Source: Malurus cyaneus samueli (Eukaryota > Chordata > Aves > Passeriformes > Maluridae). Taken from it: a stretch of 64,000 nucleotides of DNA. This document shows positions 48,201 to 62,900 of the stretch, in pieces; positions within the stretch are counted from its first letter, which is position 1; every line of letters begins with the position of its first letter. Under the pieces are notes generated by a model, which saw only the letters and a list, made by a program, of their open reading frames with translations, was not told where the DNA came from and made no database searches. Both the position numbers and the translations under genes were made by a program. The stretch is taken from NCBI GenBank assembly GCA_009741485.1, contig CM019215.1, positions 76,882,512 to 76,946,511 on the forward strand, read 5' to 3'.

Positions 48201-50880
48201 GTGAATGATAAATTTTTCAATCAAAATAAAATATTTGCCTCCAAAAATCTTAATAAATCTCCTGATATTTTATTAGCTTGAAAGTAATCTCTCAAATAAA
48301 AGTAAATCTAAAAGCATCATAAACCAGTAGTAAGTAATGATTTTAGGCCACTAACCACAGTACTTATGGTGATCAAAATTTTCCTCAAAGGGCAGAATTG
48401 TGTTCTGGAATTTAGTGCTCCTAAAAGCATCCAAAATGAGAAAATGTAAAACAGTCCCCTAAACGATAAACAGTGAAGCCTTAAAATTTTTCATGCATAT
48501 AAAACTTCCCCTTTGGGATGCAACTAAAAGTCTGAGTGTCACACTGAAAACAAAACTTATCCAATAAAAAGAAGTGTATTATTTCATTTTACCTGCAATG
48601 TCAGTCAGCCTTACTATTCATATTATGAAAATTATAGGATCATCTTAACTTCCTCAATGAAGTGCAGTCTTGTTTCTACTCTTATTGCAAATTGCTTAAG
48701 GTTTCAAAGTAACCTTTTAAAATCTTACCCATCGTGGCTCTGAAACAAACCTACAACAGTATAAGGAAAGCATTACAGGGATGTTCGTATGGAGAGATGA
48801 AAGTATTAGCACTATAATCAATTGGATTTGAAAACACAAGATGTAGGATTACCTTTGATATTTCAGAGCTTCTTAAAAGGATTCAATAAGAAGACATATT
48901 AGGCTAACAGATCTATGGAAAAGCAGAGGATAAAAGCAAACCCTTAAATAAATACAGTGGTTCCTTTTGCTCTTACAGGCTTTTATTCTAAAAGCATTTG
49001 CAAAGTCTGGAGGATGAAGTACAGGGACACTGTATTCAAGCACTGATGAGAATTTGAAGAAAATGTGCAAGTCTGAAGAACGAGCAGTAAGGACACCAGC
49101 CCTTGAGTAATCTCACCTTTAAATGTCAAGTTAAAAGTGAGCAGCCCTGGATATGAGCTGTGAACAAAAATCAAATGAAGACTACTTCAAACCAAAAAAA
49201 AAAAGAAAGAAAAAAGTATGTTTACTAAACAAACCAAGTTTGAATAACACGGTGGAGACAGACATCAATGACATGCAAGATAGTGAATGTGGATATTTTT
49301 TTTTTTTTTTTTTTTTTTGAGATTCACCTCTGCTAACAGAAGAAATTAATCTATACGAACTTGTGCAAGTATCTGTTTCTTTCCCTGCTCTTTCAACATG
49401 CTCACAGGTCCTATTACCTCTTTTTATCTTTCATAAAAACCCTCTACCTGCCCATATGAGAGCTTATTCATGGAAGATGATCAAAAGTATAGATATGGAA
49501 TATAGAGTGTGGCTAGCTAATAAAAGTGAACAAAATTTTCAAAGTGTACAGTTTATGGAATACAGAATGTTATATTGTGTATTGTATAGAAGGAGAATAC
49601 AACTTCAATGAAGAGATGGATCCATCCATAAGGGCACCGCAAAGTACAGAGACTTATAGAAGTTCATATAAATTTAAAATTCACCTAAGTTGCACTCTTA
49701 GCTTTCCCCCAGCTCATGGGATGCATCAGAGTAACATTTAACAGAGCCTCAGCTAAGAGAATAGTGTGAAGCCTAAGCTCACCCTGATCGTACAAGGTAA
49801 GATATAAACCAACCCTCACAGTAAAAACAGGCAATATAAAGCTACTTTAGCTCTCTAAAAAATCCATTCATGAGAACAGCATGCCCACAAAATGACCCAC
49901 TGTGTTTCTGCGTATAACTAACTCAGACACGGATCTGACTTTCAGCTGAATTCAGGCAAAGTGAAAGTGCAATGTACTCTCCTTTCAGATTGATTTGGGA
50001 TGTCCAGCACTAGCAGTCTTGTTACAATCTAGATAAAATTGTCTCGCAGGCAGAGAAGATGGAGCTCCACACACTTATCTCAGGGCAGATACATTCAAAT
50101 AAGAGATATTGGAAAAAGAACTTCCTATGGATAGGGATCCTAAAAAAACCCACACATTAGTCTAATTACGTTAATACTTTTAATTCAAATTAATCTGGAA
50201 AAAAAATGCTTTCAATTGTACCTCCATTCTCTTTTTATCCAGGCACCTATTTTCTTATGTTTTTAACTTCAGCCATGGCAATTGACTTCAAGAGAAAACT
50301 ATCCTAGCTTTTGTTTCTCCCATATTGAGATATGGTAATAAAAACTCAAATCCAAACAGATCAAAGCTGTGCATTACACAGCTAACAATACCCATGAGAA
50401 TGACATTGCTTATTCATCCTTCTTTTCTACCTATAGGGATAGCAAAACATGTAAACAAACAAACAAATAAAACCCACAAAAAACTTATAACCAAGGCTGC
50501 TACGAAGAGCTATCTTTGGCAGTTCCATCCAAAGCATCTCCTTCCACAGGACTTTCTGGTGATATTCCAGCTAATTAGCACCAGTGTTGCCTTGACAATA
50601 CATTTTGCAGTATCTTTTATGAATGATTTTACTACATAGGTAAGAAATTTTACTTTGTGTGCTTAAGAAACTGTTCAGTGATCAAACATCCTTAGTTCTT
50701 ACCCCTGGGTTTCATCTCATTTTTAGAACAAACACATAATACTTGATATTTTAACTTTAAAAAAAAAAAGCAAGCACTATACTTAAACTTTTACCTCTCT
50801 CTTTTTCTTCTTTCCTTTCAAAACAAATGTCTTTTTGAACATATCAATTCACATCAATTGCAATCATTCCATACACATTT
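45291..50880. other. Gene-free AT-rich DNA
   Basis: No recognisable gene. Homopolymers are A21 (46905-46925, preceded by AAACCC-type sequence), A27 (47370-47396, followed by AAACC units) and T23 (49296-49318). A probable MIR-like remnant near 46540-46650 is listed separately. Short open frames have no recognisable motif. Confidence 0.55.
46540..46650 (+). mobile_element. Possible MIR-like ancient SINE remnant
   Basis: The order of GTCAGATTCTATTCCTGG, CCTCCTATTAGCTTC, a GAGCTATTTTTCTATATCTGATTCA stretch and CTATAATGAATAT follows the core of amniote MIR-type SINEs (GGTTCTATTCCTGGCTCTGCC..AGTTTCC..CTGTAAAATGGGGATAAT) with many substitutions. This is a by-eye match to remembered consensus and the edges are approximate. 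Confidence 0.45.
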
Positions 50881-50995
50881 ATATTCTGGCCTGTGCAGTT
50901 AGCGGTGCCTCACTTCACTCACAGCTACTTAAGCATAGAGAGCACTTAGACGATGATTCCATGTTTTAAACCCTTTACAGCCTTACTTTCCCTCA

Positions 50996-51028
<33 letters not shown>

Positions 51029-52440
51029 CTTTTTCCTGTGGTCTTTTTACTTTTCTCTCCTCTTTGGGTGACAGTTTCCTCAAAGGAAGCTCTGGAGAGT
51101 TACTGTGCAAGAATCCCTGTGCCAGAAGCCCAGCCCCAGGGCTTTGGTACTCCTTTACTCAGGTCAGCCTTGAGACCTCGTGTAGCAGCAGAATAGGCAT
51201 ATAGCATGGGGTCAAGAGAGTGTGGGAATTGGCACTTTTCCTGTTCCTTGTCTTCCCTATAGGTGTGCCTGGCCTTCTGCCCTTGCCATCAATTCACAGA
51301 AAATCCTGCCAAGGAGACCAAACACCTGGATTCAACCAGTTCACTAAAAATAACAGAAAACAGAGACCTCTGATCTCCTCAGACTATGACCAGAGACTGA
51401 AGCCACATTGCAGCACTCCTGAGATTTTGACCTAGATCCCACATCTTCTCAGACTTTATCAGGGGCTTCCTCTTTTCTTTCTCCTTCTCAGGTTTTGGGC
51501 TAACAACACGAGACACCAGCACCTTTGCTGCCTCCTCTCCAAACCAAGGTTTCTTCCAGCTGAAGTTGCAGCCGGACTGTGAAATCAAGACAAAAAAAAT
51601 TATCTTCCATTTTATTCATGTTTTTGGGGAACCTCCACCACCTGAACTGCTTATTAAATGAAATTAAATTAAATTAAATATAAAATAAAGTAAAATTTCA
51701 CAAAAGCTCTACCCTTCCAGTCTTCTCCTATGAGCCTGGTGACCTGCAGAGACACATTTGCAGAACACAGGTCACTACATCACTGTGCCTGAGATCACTG
51801 AGAGGTTTGCCCACCTTTTTCACCACTGGTTACCCTCATAAGTCTGTCATGGGCAGAAGGGACGCTGTTGTGCCTGCAGTGCTAACAAAGCACTGCTGGT
51901 GCAGATGATGTGCTCATGCTTTTTACAGTCCACATTCTCAAGTGCAAAACGCCCTCAATAATGATCAAGTAGAAATTGCTGTAAAACTCACACCCTTCCC
52001 AGCCCCCCCTATTCTCTTCCTTCCCACGGCTCCTGGGCACCCCAGACTCTCAGCATGAACATGCACAGAAGGGAGTGTGGGTGGCAGGGGCTTTATGGCA
52101 GATTCTGATATTCCTGAAGGGGGTTTCTCCCTCCCCAGACTGGGTCTACTTCAGTAATTCCCATACATTCCCTCAGCACATCCCACACCGCTGATGGCAC
52201 TGCACAAGCTGTCCCCAGGGAGTGGAAGTCACTCAGCCACACACAGAGGGTCGGCCAGTGTCACCCACGCCAGCGCCAGGCTCCATGAGGCTTCTGCTGC
52301 CCATGGCTCAATCCCATTCATTTGGTGTCAGGGTCCCACTGTCTTGGCAAGCTGGTAGTGAGGAGCAGAGAGAGGAAGGAGAGAGAACAATGATGGCAGT
52401 TGTAGGGTGTGTACAAAGAATGAATAAATAAAAACTTTTG
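50881..52440. other. GC-richer segment of unknown origin
   Basis: After T29 at 51000-51028, base composition stays clearly more GC-rich than the rest of the window up to about 52440. There are many CAG/CTG and CCCAG words and several CpG, and it ends near AATAAATAAA (52424-52433), which contains polyadenylation-signal-like hexamers. An AATTA-type simple repeat splits it at 51661-51680. The longest frames are 69-83 codons with no family signature. Possibilities are an old retrovirus or retrocopy remnant, or a lncRNA exon on the plus strand. I could not match any family. Confidence 0.35.
51661..51680. repeat. (AAATT)n microsatellite
   Basis: Four AAATT units, a short pentanucleotide repeat inside the GC-richer segment. 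Confidence 0.85.
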
Positions 52441-55400
52441 CTAAATGTCAGCAAGTGCCATTTTCTTATTGTAACATCACTGTCCTTGGGAGATATTAAG
52501 ATGATAATGTGCTATGAAACACACAGGAATTGATAATTGCTACACTGTGTTGGAGTTCCAACATTCTCCATTTCAGAATGTTTTTTGATGAGAAACCACT
52601 GCAGCATTTTGTGTATCAAAATCCTGTAGGGACATAATTTCATCATGTGAAAGGTGGCCATGCCCTATAGTTCTTGTTTTTCCTTACTTTTTATGTTAGA
52701 GAAGTTGGGGAGAGAAGATTTAAATTTTTTTTTTCTTCTTCCTAGACCCACTGATGTCAGAAGATTTCATTTCCTTCTGTGGAAACACAGTACATCATGT
52801 CTCAAAACTTACCACTGAAGAAAATACATGGAAGCTTTCCTCATAAAGTCTGCCTCATCATCAGTGCACATTGACACTAACGACCCACAGGACTGATTAC
52901 CAGGTCAACACAGAGAAAGATGAATCTTAAGGTTCTACTATGCATGTGTATTTTTTTTTTTATTTTTTTTTTTTTTTTTTTTTTTATCACTTCAAGGGAA
53001 GAACAAGGAACTGAAATGAGAACATGGTCCTACATAAGAAGCTTAAAATTATTTTAAAAATCGAACTCTGTGCATAACATGGGATCTTGCTCTGGACCCA
53101 GTCATTTGCCTTTCTGAGGTTAAAGAATTTCCCTCTAAGACTTAGAAAACTTGTAGACTGTTATCTAAATCGGTGTCTTGTTCAGTTTTTAATCATTTGT
53201 TTCTTCTCATCCATGTTAATATCTGTCACTAAACTTTTAAAAAGCTCACTCTTTTTTAAAAAAAAAAGTTGTTTTCAAAGTTCTCATTCTGAGAAATAGA
53301 AGCACATGTGAAATTTCAAAGAATATATCTATTTCAATTTGTTTTGACAATATGCAAACAATGTAAATAGTTCTGTTCCTCTTTTTCCAGATTAAAAAGT
53401 ATAAAAAAGTATTTGTGCTCATCTTCACTTAATTTTGAATAAAATATTAAAATTATTCGTTTGTTTTTGGTCTGAATTTCTGACTCTTTTTGTCACTTGG
53501 AAAGCTACCTAGCAAACAGATCAAGAAATAAGTTATTACAGAAGTAGAACATGGACATCAGAATCCAGTTTTAGTTCAACAGGCCAACGCACATGTATTC
53601 ACATCCTGAAAATCTTTTGCTGTTAAGTAACTCAGGTTTGGTTAATGAACTATGAATATTTTAAAATGCTATGTAAGAACAGCCCAAATTCTATCAGTTA
53701 CTATAATAAGAACTACCTCAGACACATCACAGAACTATCATTGCACACAAAACCCTTTTTAGCAATTATTGGAAGAAACTGAGTCGAAAATCTACCTTTG
53801 TATGGAAGCTCTGTTTTACAAAACGAACTTAATGCTTATCAAAGCACTTTAAAGAAGTGCTCTCTTTTTTTAGAAAATAAGCCAGTTTAAATGAGAAATG
53901 TTGTCATTTGTACATCAAATTATTTCATGGTACTGAATAGTTTCTATTTTTGAATAATTTTTAAAGCAAATTAGCTTTTTTGTTTCTAGACTTGGGCAAG
54001 AGGGCATGTTCAAATGCTCAAGTTATCATACAGATTTTTTTAAAAAAATATGAATCTTATTTCAAATTAGAAATACCAATATCTCTGTTAGAGAATCAAT
54101 GAACATCAGGATGTGCAATGTCATTACTCCAGCTAATTTTTTACAGAAAACATCCTGAATTACTGCAGGTTGAATAAAGCATAATGTGACTACAAACAAA
54201 CCCTATGAGAAAATAATCCCTGAAAAATTCATTAAAAAACAAAATGAAATAAAAAAGCCATTCTGCTGCAGTGTTTACATGACCTGAGTGATTGGCACAT
54301 AGCACAATCAGGTTGGCTACCTCAGACACTGCTGATTCTGGGTAAGTTGTTGCTGTCCCACGGTCTGGTACTACTGTTTCAGTTCTGATGGCTTTATTAT
54401 TTACCTGACCTCTCTCCATCTTCATTAAATGGTCGAAGACAACAAGAAAAAACAAAGCAAGATGCAGAACATTCTTTGTGCTGAATACCATAGGAATATG
54501 TGCGAACAATACAAGTCTGTTTCAGCTAGCAAGGTAATTAGAGTCTATTCAAAGCTATCATAAAAACAACTCTTATACAGTCAATCAATTTTCTAACCAT
54601 AACTGCTCCTTAGGGTTCAAAGAGAGTTTTAAGGGCTTTTTCTTTTCCTTTTTTGCTTTTGATTAATCAATAAAGATATAATACTAAGAAGAAAATGCAT
54701 CTTTGGGAGGTTTGCACATGGCTTCTGGCTTAAATGGAAAATTACTTTTTTTAATGATATAAATTCAAAGTGTAATGTACTTTTTACAGAGTGCCTAATA
54801 TGTGTGTTGAGATTAAATCAAATTCACTATTTTTAATTTTCATGCATGCTGCTATCATATATTCTTCTCTGTACCTTTTTAAATACGACTATAGCCTAAG
54901 GAAGTAATTGTCCTCTAAGTCTTTCAAACAAGGCTGTTTGTGTGGATGACTTGCTTTGAAGGGAAATTTTTTTCTGCACATTGATGCATGCTGGTTAATG
55001 TTAGATGGTGAAAGCGTGGAAAAGAGCTGAGTTGATGAGCACAACAGCGTGATATGTATGTGGAATTTATCTCACCAGGGCAATGGGGAGCTGCAATTAT
55101 TCACATGTCAATCTTGCAAGAGAAATTACATTATCTGTACACTTCAAACAAGATTTATCTCTTTACTACTACATTTAAAAAGCCTAGTTTAATTGTTAAT
55201 TTTTTAATTCTTCATGTTTCATTCCAGCTCCATACATCAACCAGATGAATATAAAATGCAACCCAGTCTATAGTCAGTCAGACTTCTTCAACCAGAAATA
55301 TAAAATTTGAAGTTCTTATGAACCATGAATTCTTTTGTAATAATATGTAAACATCCTATCATCTACTCCAGAAACTGACAGAAAATGTTTCACTTAAATT

Positions 55401-57224
55401 GAAACATGAAAATGATGTTAAAATGAGCTTTCTTAGAAATCTAGTAGCAAACAGACTTTGAATGATGTACATAAATCAGCTTAGGGTTTTTTTTTTGTTT
55501 TTTTTTTTTCTGATATTTTCATAAGTTTTTTTCCAAACACAATATCATATTTGACTCACAGTTTTGTTTCATACACATTCAAACAAAACTGTTTCAAAAA
55601 ATTATTTCTATAACATTAACTACTAATATATATATTGATGCTAATTTCATGCTACTTGCATGTAGGTGTGACTTTTGCAGTCTCCATTATCTCAGAATTG
55701 TATCCTAATATATTCTGTATTTCTGAGCAGCAGAGCCAAATAGTAAAAAATAACCCATGCATCCATACACACAAACAAAATATATTCTTAACAGGACCCC
55801 AAATCCTCCCATTTCCACAGAAGTCTACTATCTCTTCCACATGATTTTCACTAGTGATTATTCCCAAGATATTTAACACAGGTATCCTCATCACAGCAAT
55901 TCAAGCAAAACCCATTTACCAGTTAGATATTTATTAAGTCCAGACACACTTATCACGAAATTATCAGAGGCTTTCCTAAGCTTCTCCTAAAAATTTCAAG
56001 AATCAGTAAAAAATCTGAACTGTTTCTTGTCTTTTTCTACAGATCAACCCATATTCAAAAAAAACTTTACTCTGAAAAGTCCTTCCAAGTCTCAGACTCT
56101 ATTGGCAACTGAATAGTTCTCCTAAACTATGAAAACTGATCACATGTCTAAACAGATGTTGTAGAAATTATTATTCTTACATCTGCTTTTCATTGCTTGT
56201 ATGCAGACCCATCTCCTTGTTTTCTTAAGCTTAAACAAAATCAGTAAATCATGGTATGCAGTTCAGTAAAATGGAACGTGACAAGGAAAAGCATCAATAG
56301 CGAGATCTGAAAGCACTCAGAACAATTCTCACCATCTACAGGCTTCTCCAAAACCACAAATTCAGAGATTAAAAAGTAGATTGTATCCTTCACATGCTTT
56401 AAATTTCATCCAGTGTATCTCTGAACATAATTTATTTGTGAGCAATCAAACTGGTGACTGGTTGGTTATTAGATGATGACCTAGCCAACCCATGTCATAT
56501 AGCACAGCAACAAACGGAGATGATCCTGGTCTCCTATATAAGGATGGTCTGGATTGCCACCCATTGACTGAAGAATTTAAACATAGTTTGGACAATTGTA
56601 CAATTTCCTTCTCTTGACAAAATTAATTTTAGTCTTTGTCCTTATCTGGCTTAGAGGCAGCTTTTCTTGCAAGGCAAAGTTTTACCAGAATTCAGCTAGT
56701 GTATTTACATATAACTTTGGAGATTGAACAGATGCGAAATGAAAGATGTATTTAATTTCCAAACTTTTTCTGTAAAATTTATTTAATATCTACTGACATT
56801 AATGTTTTAAATTGCATTTAAAGGAGGTGCTTCATTTTAAAGTGCCTTAATTCTTTCTTCATAACAGATCTCTTCCTGATGTATCAAGAATATTAAATAT
56901 TTGCTGAAATGAATGCAAAAGCCTTTTATATGATTTTCTGAAAAAAAAGAGAGAGAGATATAAAGGAATGAAAGAGAATCAGAAGGATCTTCATTACAGG
57001 CAAGATGAAGATATTCGCCTTGCATGTGGCAAATATCAGCTTCAGTCCCTCAATCTATTGGTCCTTCACACGCTAAATGAGAGCTCCCTTACAGCCAATT
57101 TTGGAATATTTTGGTGTCAGAATCTCCCAGATGCCCCCACTGATGCTGTTTGGATCATTCTATACATATAACAAACCATTTCTGAGTCACTTAAAATTGA
57201 ATGCATCATTATAAAATTTTCTCT

Positions 57225-57262
57225 TTTTATTTAATGACACTATCATTTTATTTAATGACACT
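57225..57262. repeat. Two-copy direct repeat, 17-mer at 21-bp spacing
   Basis: TTTTATTTAATGACACT occurs exactly at 57225-57241 and again at 57246-57262. It is a small local duplication. Confidence 0.9.
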
Positions 57263-57958
57263 TGATAAGAGAATCTGATATTGAATCATTATGTCTAATA
57301 ACAATTGAAAAGAGAACCTGATTTTGCATCTCCCACAGAGTAGAGGAGTGAAGCTTTTTTCTTTTTGATCAAAACATTACCACCTGGATTTCAGAAACAT
57401 TCTCAAAAGAGATATGCTGGCATGAAAAGGATTTTGCTTTGATGAAAAGCACATTTTCCAAGAAGAAGAAAAAAAAAATGCAAAACTCACAAATCTGTAT
57501 TTAATAACAAAATAACACAAAACAAAATGAAACAACAAAAAACCCCAAAAACTAAAAATCAAAAAACTTGAAAGAGAGACAGGGAGAGACCAGCTGTTTC
57601 ACTGATTCAATGACTCATTCTTGTTAGATGTTTCAGTACATAAAAAGCAGGAACTCATGCTTCAGAAACACAGTTACACTGTTTGGTTCTCTTAAATATT
57701 AGCAATAGTTCAAGATTATACAATTGAATGTGATGGATAAGCAAAGGGGTAGTATTTTAATGTAACTTGTCTAAAAAGCATTCACTCTGAACTAATGTGT
57801 GTCTATCCATCCCCTTCCTCATGATTTCCAGAGCTGACACTTTTAAAATAATGTCCCATAGATGAAGAAAAAATAAATACTACAAATGTCATCATAAAAT
57901 CATGTCCTACTTGAGCAAGCATTAAAATAGATAAAAAGCACAGATTTGTCATCTAGAG

Positions 57959-58001
57959 TAAAAAAAAACAAACAAAACAAAAAAAAAACAACAAAAAGAA
58001 A

Positions 58002-58032
<31 letters not shown>
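57959..58032. repeat. A-rich repeat with C interruptions ending in A30
   Basis: The tract is A runs broken by single C (and one G), ending in an uninterrupted A30 at 58003-58032. It resembles a poly(A) tail, but no retroelement body is visible upstream. Confidence 0.9.
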
Positions 58033-58034
<2 letters not shown>

Positions 58035-59951
58035 CTTCCCTGTCTACAGACTTCTAATATAATTTAACACATTATTATATGTGGTGAACCTTTTGGGATG
58101 ATTTCTGAAACATCAGAGTGGTAAAGGACATGCACTAACTAAAATCTTCTGAAAAGTAGCATCACAATACATATTTATAATTAGGAGTATTGTTTTGCAA
58201 TGAAAGAACTGATTGCAATCAGTTTCATTTTACTAGTGGACAGTTTGCAGGAGATAAGAGCTGACATTTGTAGAAAGTTGGTTCTATTTTGCCTAAACAT
58301 TTCAACTTTCCTGCATTCAGGTATCAGACTTGGATACACAAGGGAGTGTTTCTCTTACTCTGTCATGTGTGATTTGAATTACTTTGGGGATATTCTTCTG
58401 CACTAACACAATTAGTGCAGAACATCTACAAAAGCACTAACAACTGAACTTGGGAGTTAAAACTGAATTCCAGCTTTGTAACTAAAGTTGGGTAATCTAC
58501 ACTGGAAGAGGGAGAAGGAGAAAAAGACCACTGTGTTTTGGGATGCAGTGCTTGCTGTCCACTTTGGACATTGACTTATAAATAGTCTGGAACCGCATTC
58601 CTAGTAAGACTTCCTTTTAAATATAAAGAAAGCATCTTGATGCATTCTGTACTGGAAAAATAAGCTTCTCATTTTTATGAAAAAAAAAAAAAAAGAATTT
58701 TATTTTTTTTTTCCAATGAAGCATTCCCTCAAACCAATTCTCATTAAGATCTATTTCTTGATGCTCTCTCTGACTCTATCTACTTCTGTGAAAATTATAA
58801 GAAATAATACCCAACATTTCTAACTGATTATCCACATGGGACTTATGGACCTACAGAGAAGGACAGTCTCCTAAATAGAATAAGTTATTCTACTTTTTGA
58901 TAACAGGGACAAAATTTTGACAGAATTTCACTAGGCACTAGAAAGACATAAAGAGTGTCTTCATTCTTAGGAATGCTTTTTTTTTTTTTTTTTTTTTCTT
59001 TTGTCCTGCAATATTGGTTCCCTAAAACAGTCACTTCTTATTGAATTGACTGAGCCATTATGACAAACCTAAACTGGAGCACTTTCTTCAGCATCCCAGG
59101 GAGCTGCTTGGTGTCAAAGTAGGGTGAACAAGGCCCTGAGTGCTCTCAAGTTTGCTGCCATTAATCCCCATTAGATTTGCACTGGAGAACAAGTCAAACA
59201 ATACGCTGCTGAGCTGATAGAACATATCAAACCGCCTCAAGCAGGGAATTCAGCAGAAAAATTCAGTAGATGATGCTGTAAGATTGTACTTAAATGTTGG
59301 AGGATGCTCACTTCCCAGAACAATGGAACTTAGAAATGTGATTTAAAAGATTTGTTAGCTTGCTGCTATCAACACAGGATGTCAGAGTTCCCTTTTCAAC
59401 ATTTAATGGCCACTAAGAGCAGGACAAGCTCAAAAATTCTCCTTGTGTTGTGCTGTACAAGGTCAATAGAAAGGCCAGAAGACCATGGAAACAAAAAATA
59501 AAGAAAACTATTCAAGAGAAATAAGTCATGTAGATGAGAAGGTGTCAGGAGGGCCAAAAAACCCAGTTTTGTTGAGTTGTTATGTGACACCACAAAAAGA
59601 AGGGTATAATGTTAGAGTAGAATTTGATAAGATCTCAAGGCTGAACAGGTCAGAATTTGCTGAAATATGTACAAAAATATAAATGCAGAGAGATTCTCAC
59701 CATGGCAGATCTTCCAATTTCACTCCTGACTAGAATCAAGAAAGTGTAGACCCAGGATAAGAGCAGAAAACCAACAACTGAGAGGGCGTTTCACAAATGT
59801 TATCTAGTTGAAGTTATTCACAGAACAGTTCATCCAGTGCCTTCCTGATTCTATACTTCCCCCAGAACTCCACACACTTCAAATATACAGAAACGTCAGA
59901 CTTCTGGATTTAGATTTCAAAATTAGGCCATTTTGGATAAAGATGGTTTAG

Positions 59952-59978
59952 AAAAACAAAACAAAACAAAACAAAACA
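59952..59978. repeat. (AAAAC)n microsatellite
   Basis: Five AAAAC units followed by ACAC. It is a simple tandem repeat. Confidence 0.9.
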
Positions 59979-62900
59979 CAACAGTGGAGCCAGCTTGAAA
60001 CACAAACCAGTTTAATCAAATTTTCATCTAGACAATTCTATTTTTTGAAAATATCTGGAGTCTGTACTCAGGACAAGCCTGTGATTGCACATCAAACTAA
60101 GGGTGTGGCTTACACAGAAAACTGTCACCACAGTCACATCTGTGGCTTTTTCCTTTTACGCCATAATATTCTAGTACTTCTGAAGAAAAGAAAAAATACA
60201 AAATCTTTTAATTTATTCGTCTCAGATTTCCAGTAAAAGAATTTTTTTCTCTAACATCTTTCTGTTTTCAGGCAGTAAATATCACCTAATAATATCATGA
60301 CTTTGGAATGATTACCATTTTATAGATTTGACATTACCAAAGGGAACAATCTCAATTCAGAAGCTTGTTTCTTTCCTAGGGTTTTGAAGAATCTGACCCT
60401 TTCATACTTCATGTAAAAGACAGGGCCATTGAAATAAGACATAATTTAACTGTGTTTGCTTTATGCCAACACAAGATCTTAATGACAAGATCAGCTCATA
60501 CAAAGTTTGTGGAGAATTTATCTGATCATCAGAGGGGTACTTCATTCAGTAATTATGTATCCTTGCTAGTAAATTTAGCCTAAGTTTAAAATAGACAAGG
60601 CTTATTGAATGAAAACATAAACGATACAAAAATCCCAGTGTGTTTAAATCTGGAGCAAATAACATCTAATAAAATCTGTGAATCTTGTAGGAGTGCACTA
60701 CATGTGAAAACATTTGCCCAAAGCAAATAATTCAGGATCAGACATCTTTGTATCTGTTACATGAAATAACCAGCAATGCCTGTGTTTCCTACAAAAATAG
60801 CTCAATAGTTTTTTCAAGCACAAATACAATGCAGGACATAATAAAATTACACTCAGATATTAAGTCATGTAGCAGTTAGCCACAACAAATGCTTTTATTG
60901 CCTTCCATAATTTTATATACCTTGGTATTGTATTCTCTTAACAAATCTGAGTCTTGAAATACACAGTAAATTCAATGTATATCCCATAAAATGTCTGATT
61001 ATCTCCACTTTTAGTCTTAGCAATTTCAGCTCTCAATTTTCATCCTTGGTCATTCCTATAACAGGGGTTTTTTTTAACTTTTATTAATTTTTCACATCAA
61101 TGACTTACTGCTTTTTGCCACTGCATTTTAAATTTGGCTTCTCTGTTCAACAAAAACTATTTGAAAAATATTAGTTAACTGCTGGCAAAACACATACCTA
61201 CTGTTTAAGGAAATATAGCCACACCATTACAGTTAAAGCTCTGTCAATATTTCTGCAATAAAAAAACTACATTTCCAAGATTTATAATTCAAACATAAAG
61301 AAAAAAATCCTTCTGGCATGAAGTTCAGTATACAAGGTCATAGCTCACAACAAATTTGCTTTACCAATTTTCAAGCAAATTGATTCTGCCATTTTGAGTG
61401 CTGCAAGTGTAAATCAAAACAGAGGTTTACCTGTTTAAAACTAAACACTGTTGGCCATGTACTCATCTGTGCCAGCAACAAGAGTTTTATGGCTTTTCAT
61501 TCTTAATAAACTTAACCTTCAATCGAAATTGCATATTACCAACTTTACATGTAAATATGTACATATATACGTACAGATATATGTATATAAATATACATAT
61601 GTTTACATACATAATAGACGACCTTGTGATCCCTACAGCTGACATCTCCATTTAAAGGCTAATTCCATTATAGAACACTGCTTGTATGAATTAAAGACCT
61701 GACCCATATTTTATGTCTGTCCTGCTGTGAAGGTGCAATTTTCCAAAGGAAGCTTTAGTACAAAATGCTCTACCGCTTTTGTTCCAATCACACAGCTGTG
61801 GCCAGTCTGCCCTTGACTGTCAGCATGCTACCTGGCTGAAAATCTCTGGGCTTGCTGGGTTTTGTACACTCAGAAAAGTATAAATGGGTTCATCCTTCAA
61901 ACTGTACTTGCAGTCTTTGTGTGGACAATAGGCCCATTAGGAATTCCATGAAAACTGCTGCTTTAGAAAACTAAAAGCAGATATTTTTAATCAGTCTAAT
62001 TTATGTTTGTCAGCACAGAACATTGTCGTACAAATGTAATGTGAAATAAATGCTTGTTCCAAATACAATTTTCTCATTTTCTAAACTGATGCATAGCAAT
62101 ATTCTATAAATGCCAGGAAGACAAACCCTTGTACTACTGCAATGGGTTTAATAATATCCTTGACCTAATTCAGCAATTGTCACTGACAGACAGCAAGTCT
62201 TTTCATCTTTATTTCAACTGAGAAAATGCTCGTCTTGAATACAGAGTTGACCAATATTCTTAATTACTAGTATTGAAGGAAAATTTGTCAAGAGTCGTTC
62301 AAGGGGTCAAATTTCCTTCTAGGGAAAATTTACATAGGATGATTTGCCAGTAACTGCATGCCTTTGGATACATTTTGTTTCTCAGACTGAGAATTAAATG
62401 GTATCTTAAGTGCCTTAAAGCAGTGCAACCTTCTTGTACAATACAATTGAAGAAGTAAAAATCAGCTCTGTGCTCCATCACGGATGTAATTACAGTGTAA
62501 AATCATCAAGAAATGAACTGGTCTAGCATTGGTCTAGCTGAAAATACAACATCTACAAAGCAGTGTGGTCTGGAAACACATTTTCCAAGTCATGCTCTGT
62601 CTTAAAAGCAAAGTGAGTGCTACAATGTCTAATTCTGCAGTGATTGAACTACTCTGTTTTACCTCAATATTTTTTCCAGACCTGTTTCAACTCAATAGTT
62701 GCATATTGTTATTTTCATTTCCAAGCTACCTCCAGTTTATCCATATGGAATTAAGTTTCTCGTTTATCTTTACTTTCTGCAATTCCCTTTCCCTCAAATA
62801 TCTTTGTGCATTCATAATTTTAGACAAAATATTTATGAGATCATAAGTTTTAGAGAAGTTTTATTTGGTTGGGGGAAAATTTATTTCATTCTCCTTCTGC

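Noticed and set aside
54141..54509. 122-codon hydrophobic minus-strand frame resembling a membrane protein
   Set aside because: It begins at a TTG rather than an ATG, shows no receptor or transporter motif, and sits in AT-rich DNA where hydrophobic frames are common.
56535..56543. TATATAAGG, a TATA-box-like motif
   Set aside because: No initiator, CpG enrichment, LTR or reading frame follows it. TATA-like words are frequent in AT-rich DNA.
58441..58510. Faint MIR-like stretch (GGGAGTTAAAACTGAATTCCAGC)
   Set aside because: It is too short and diverged to separate from chance similarity.
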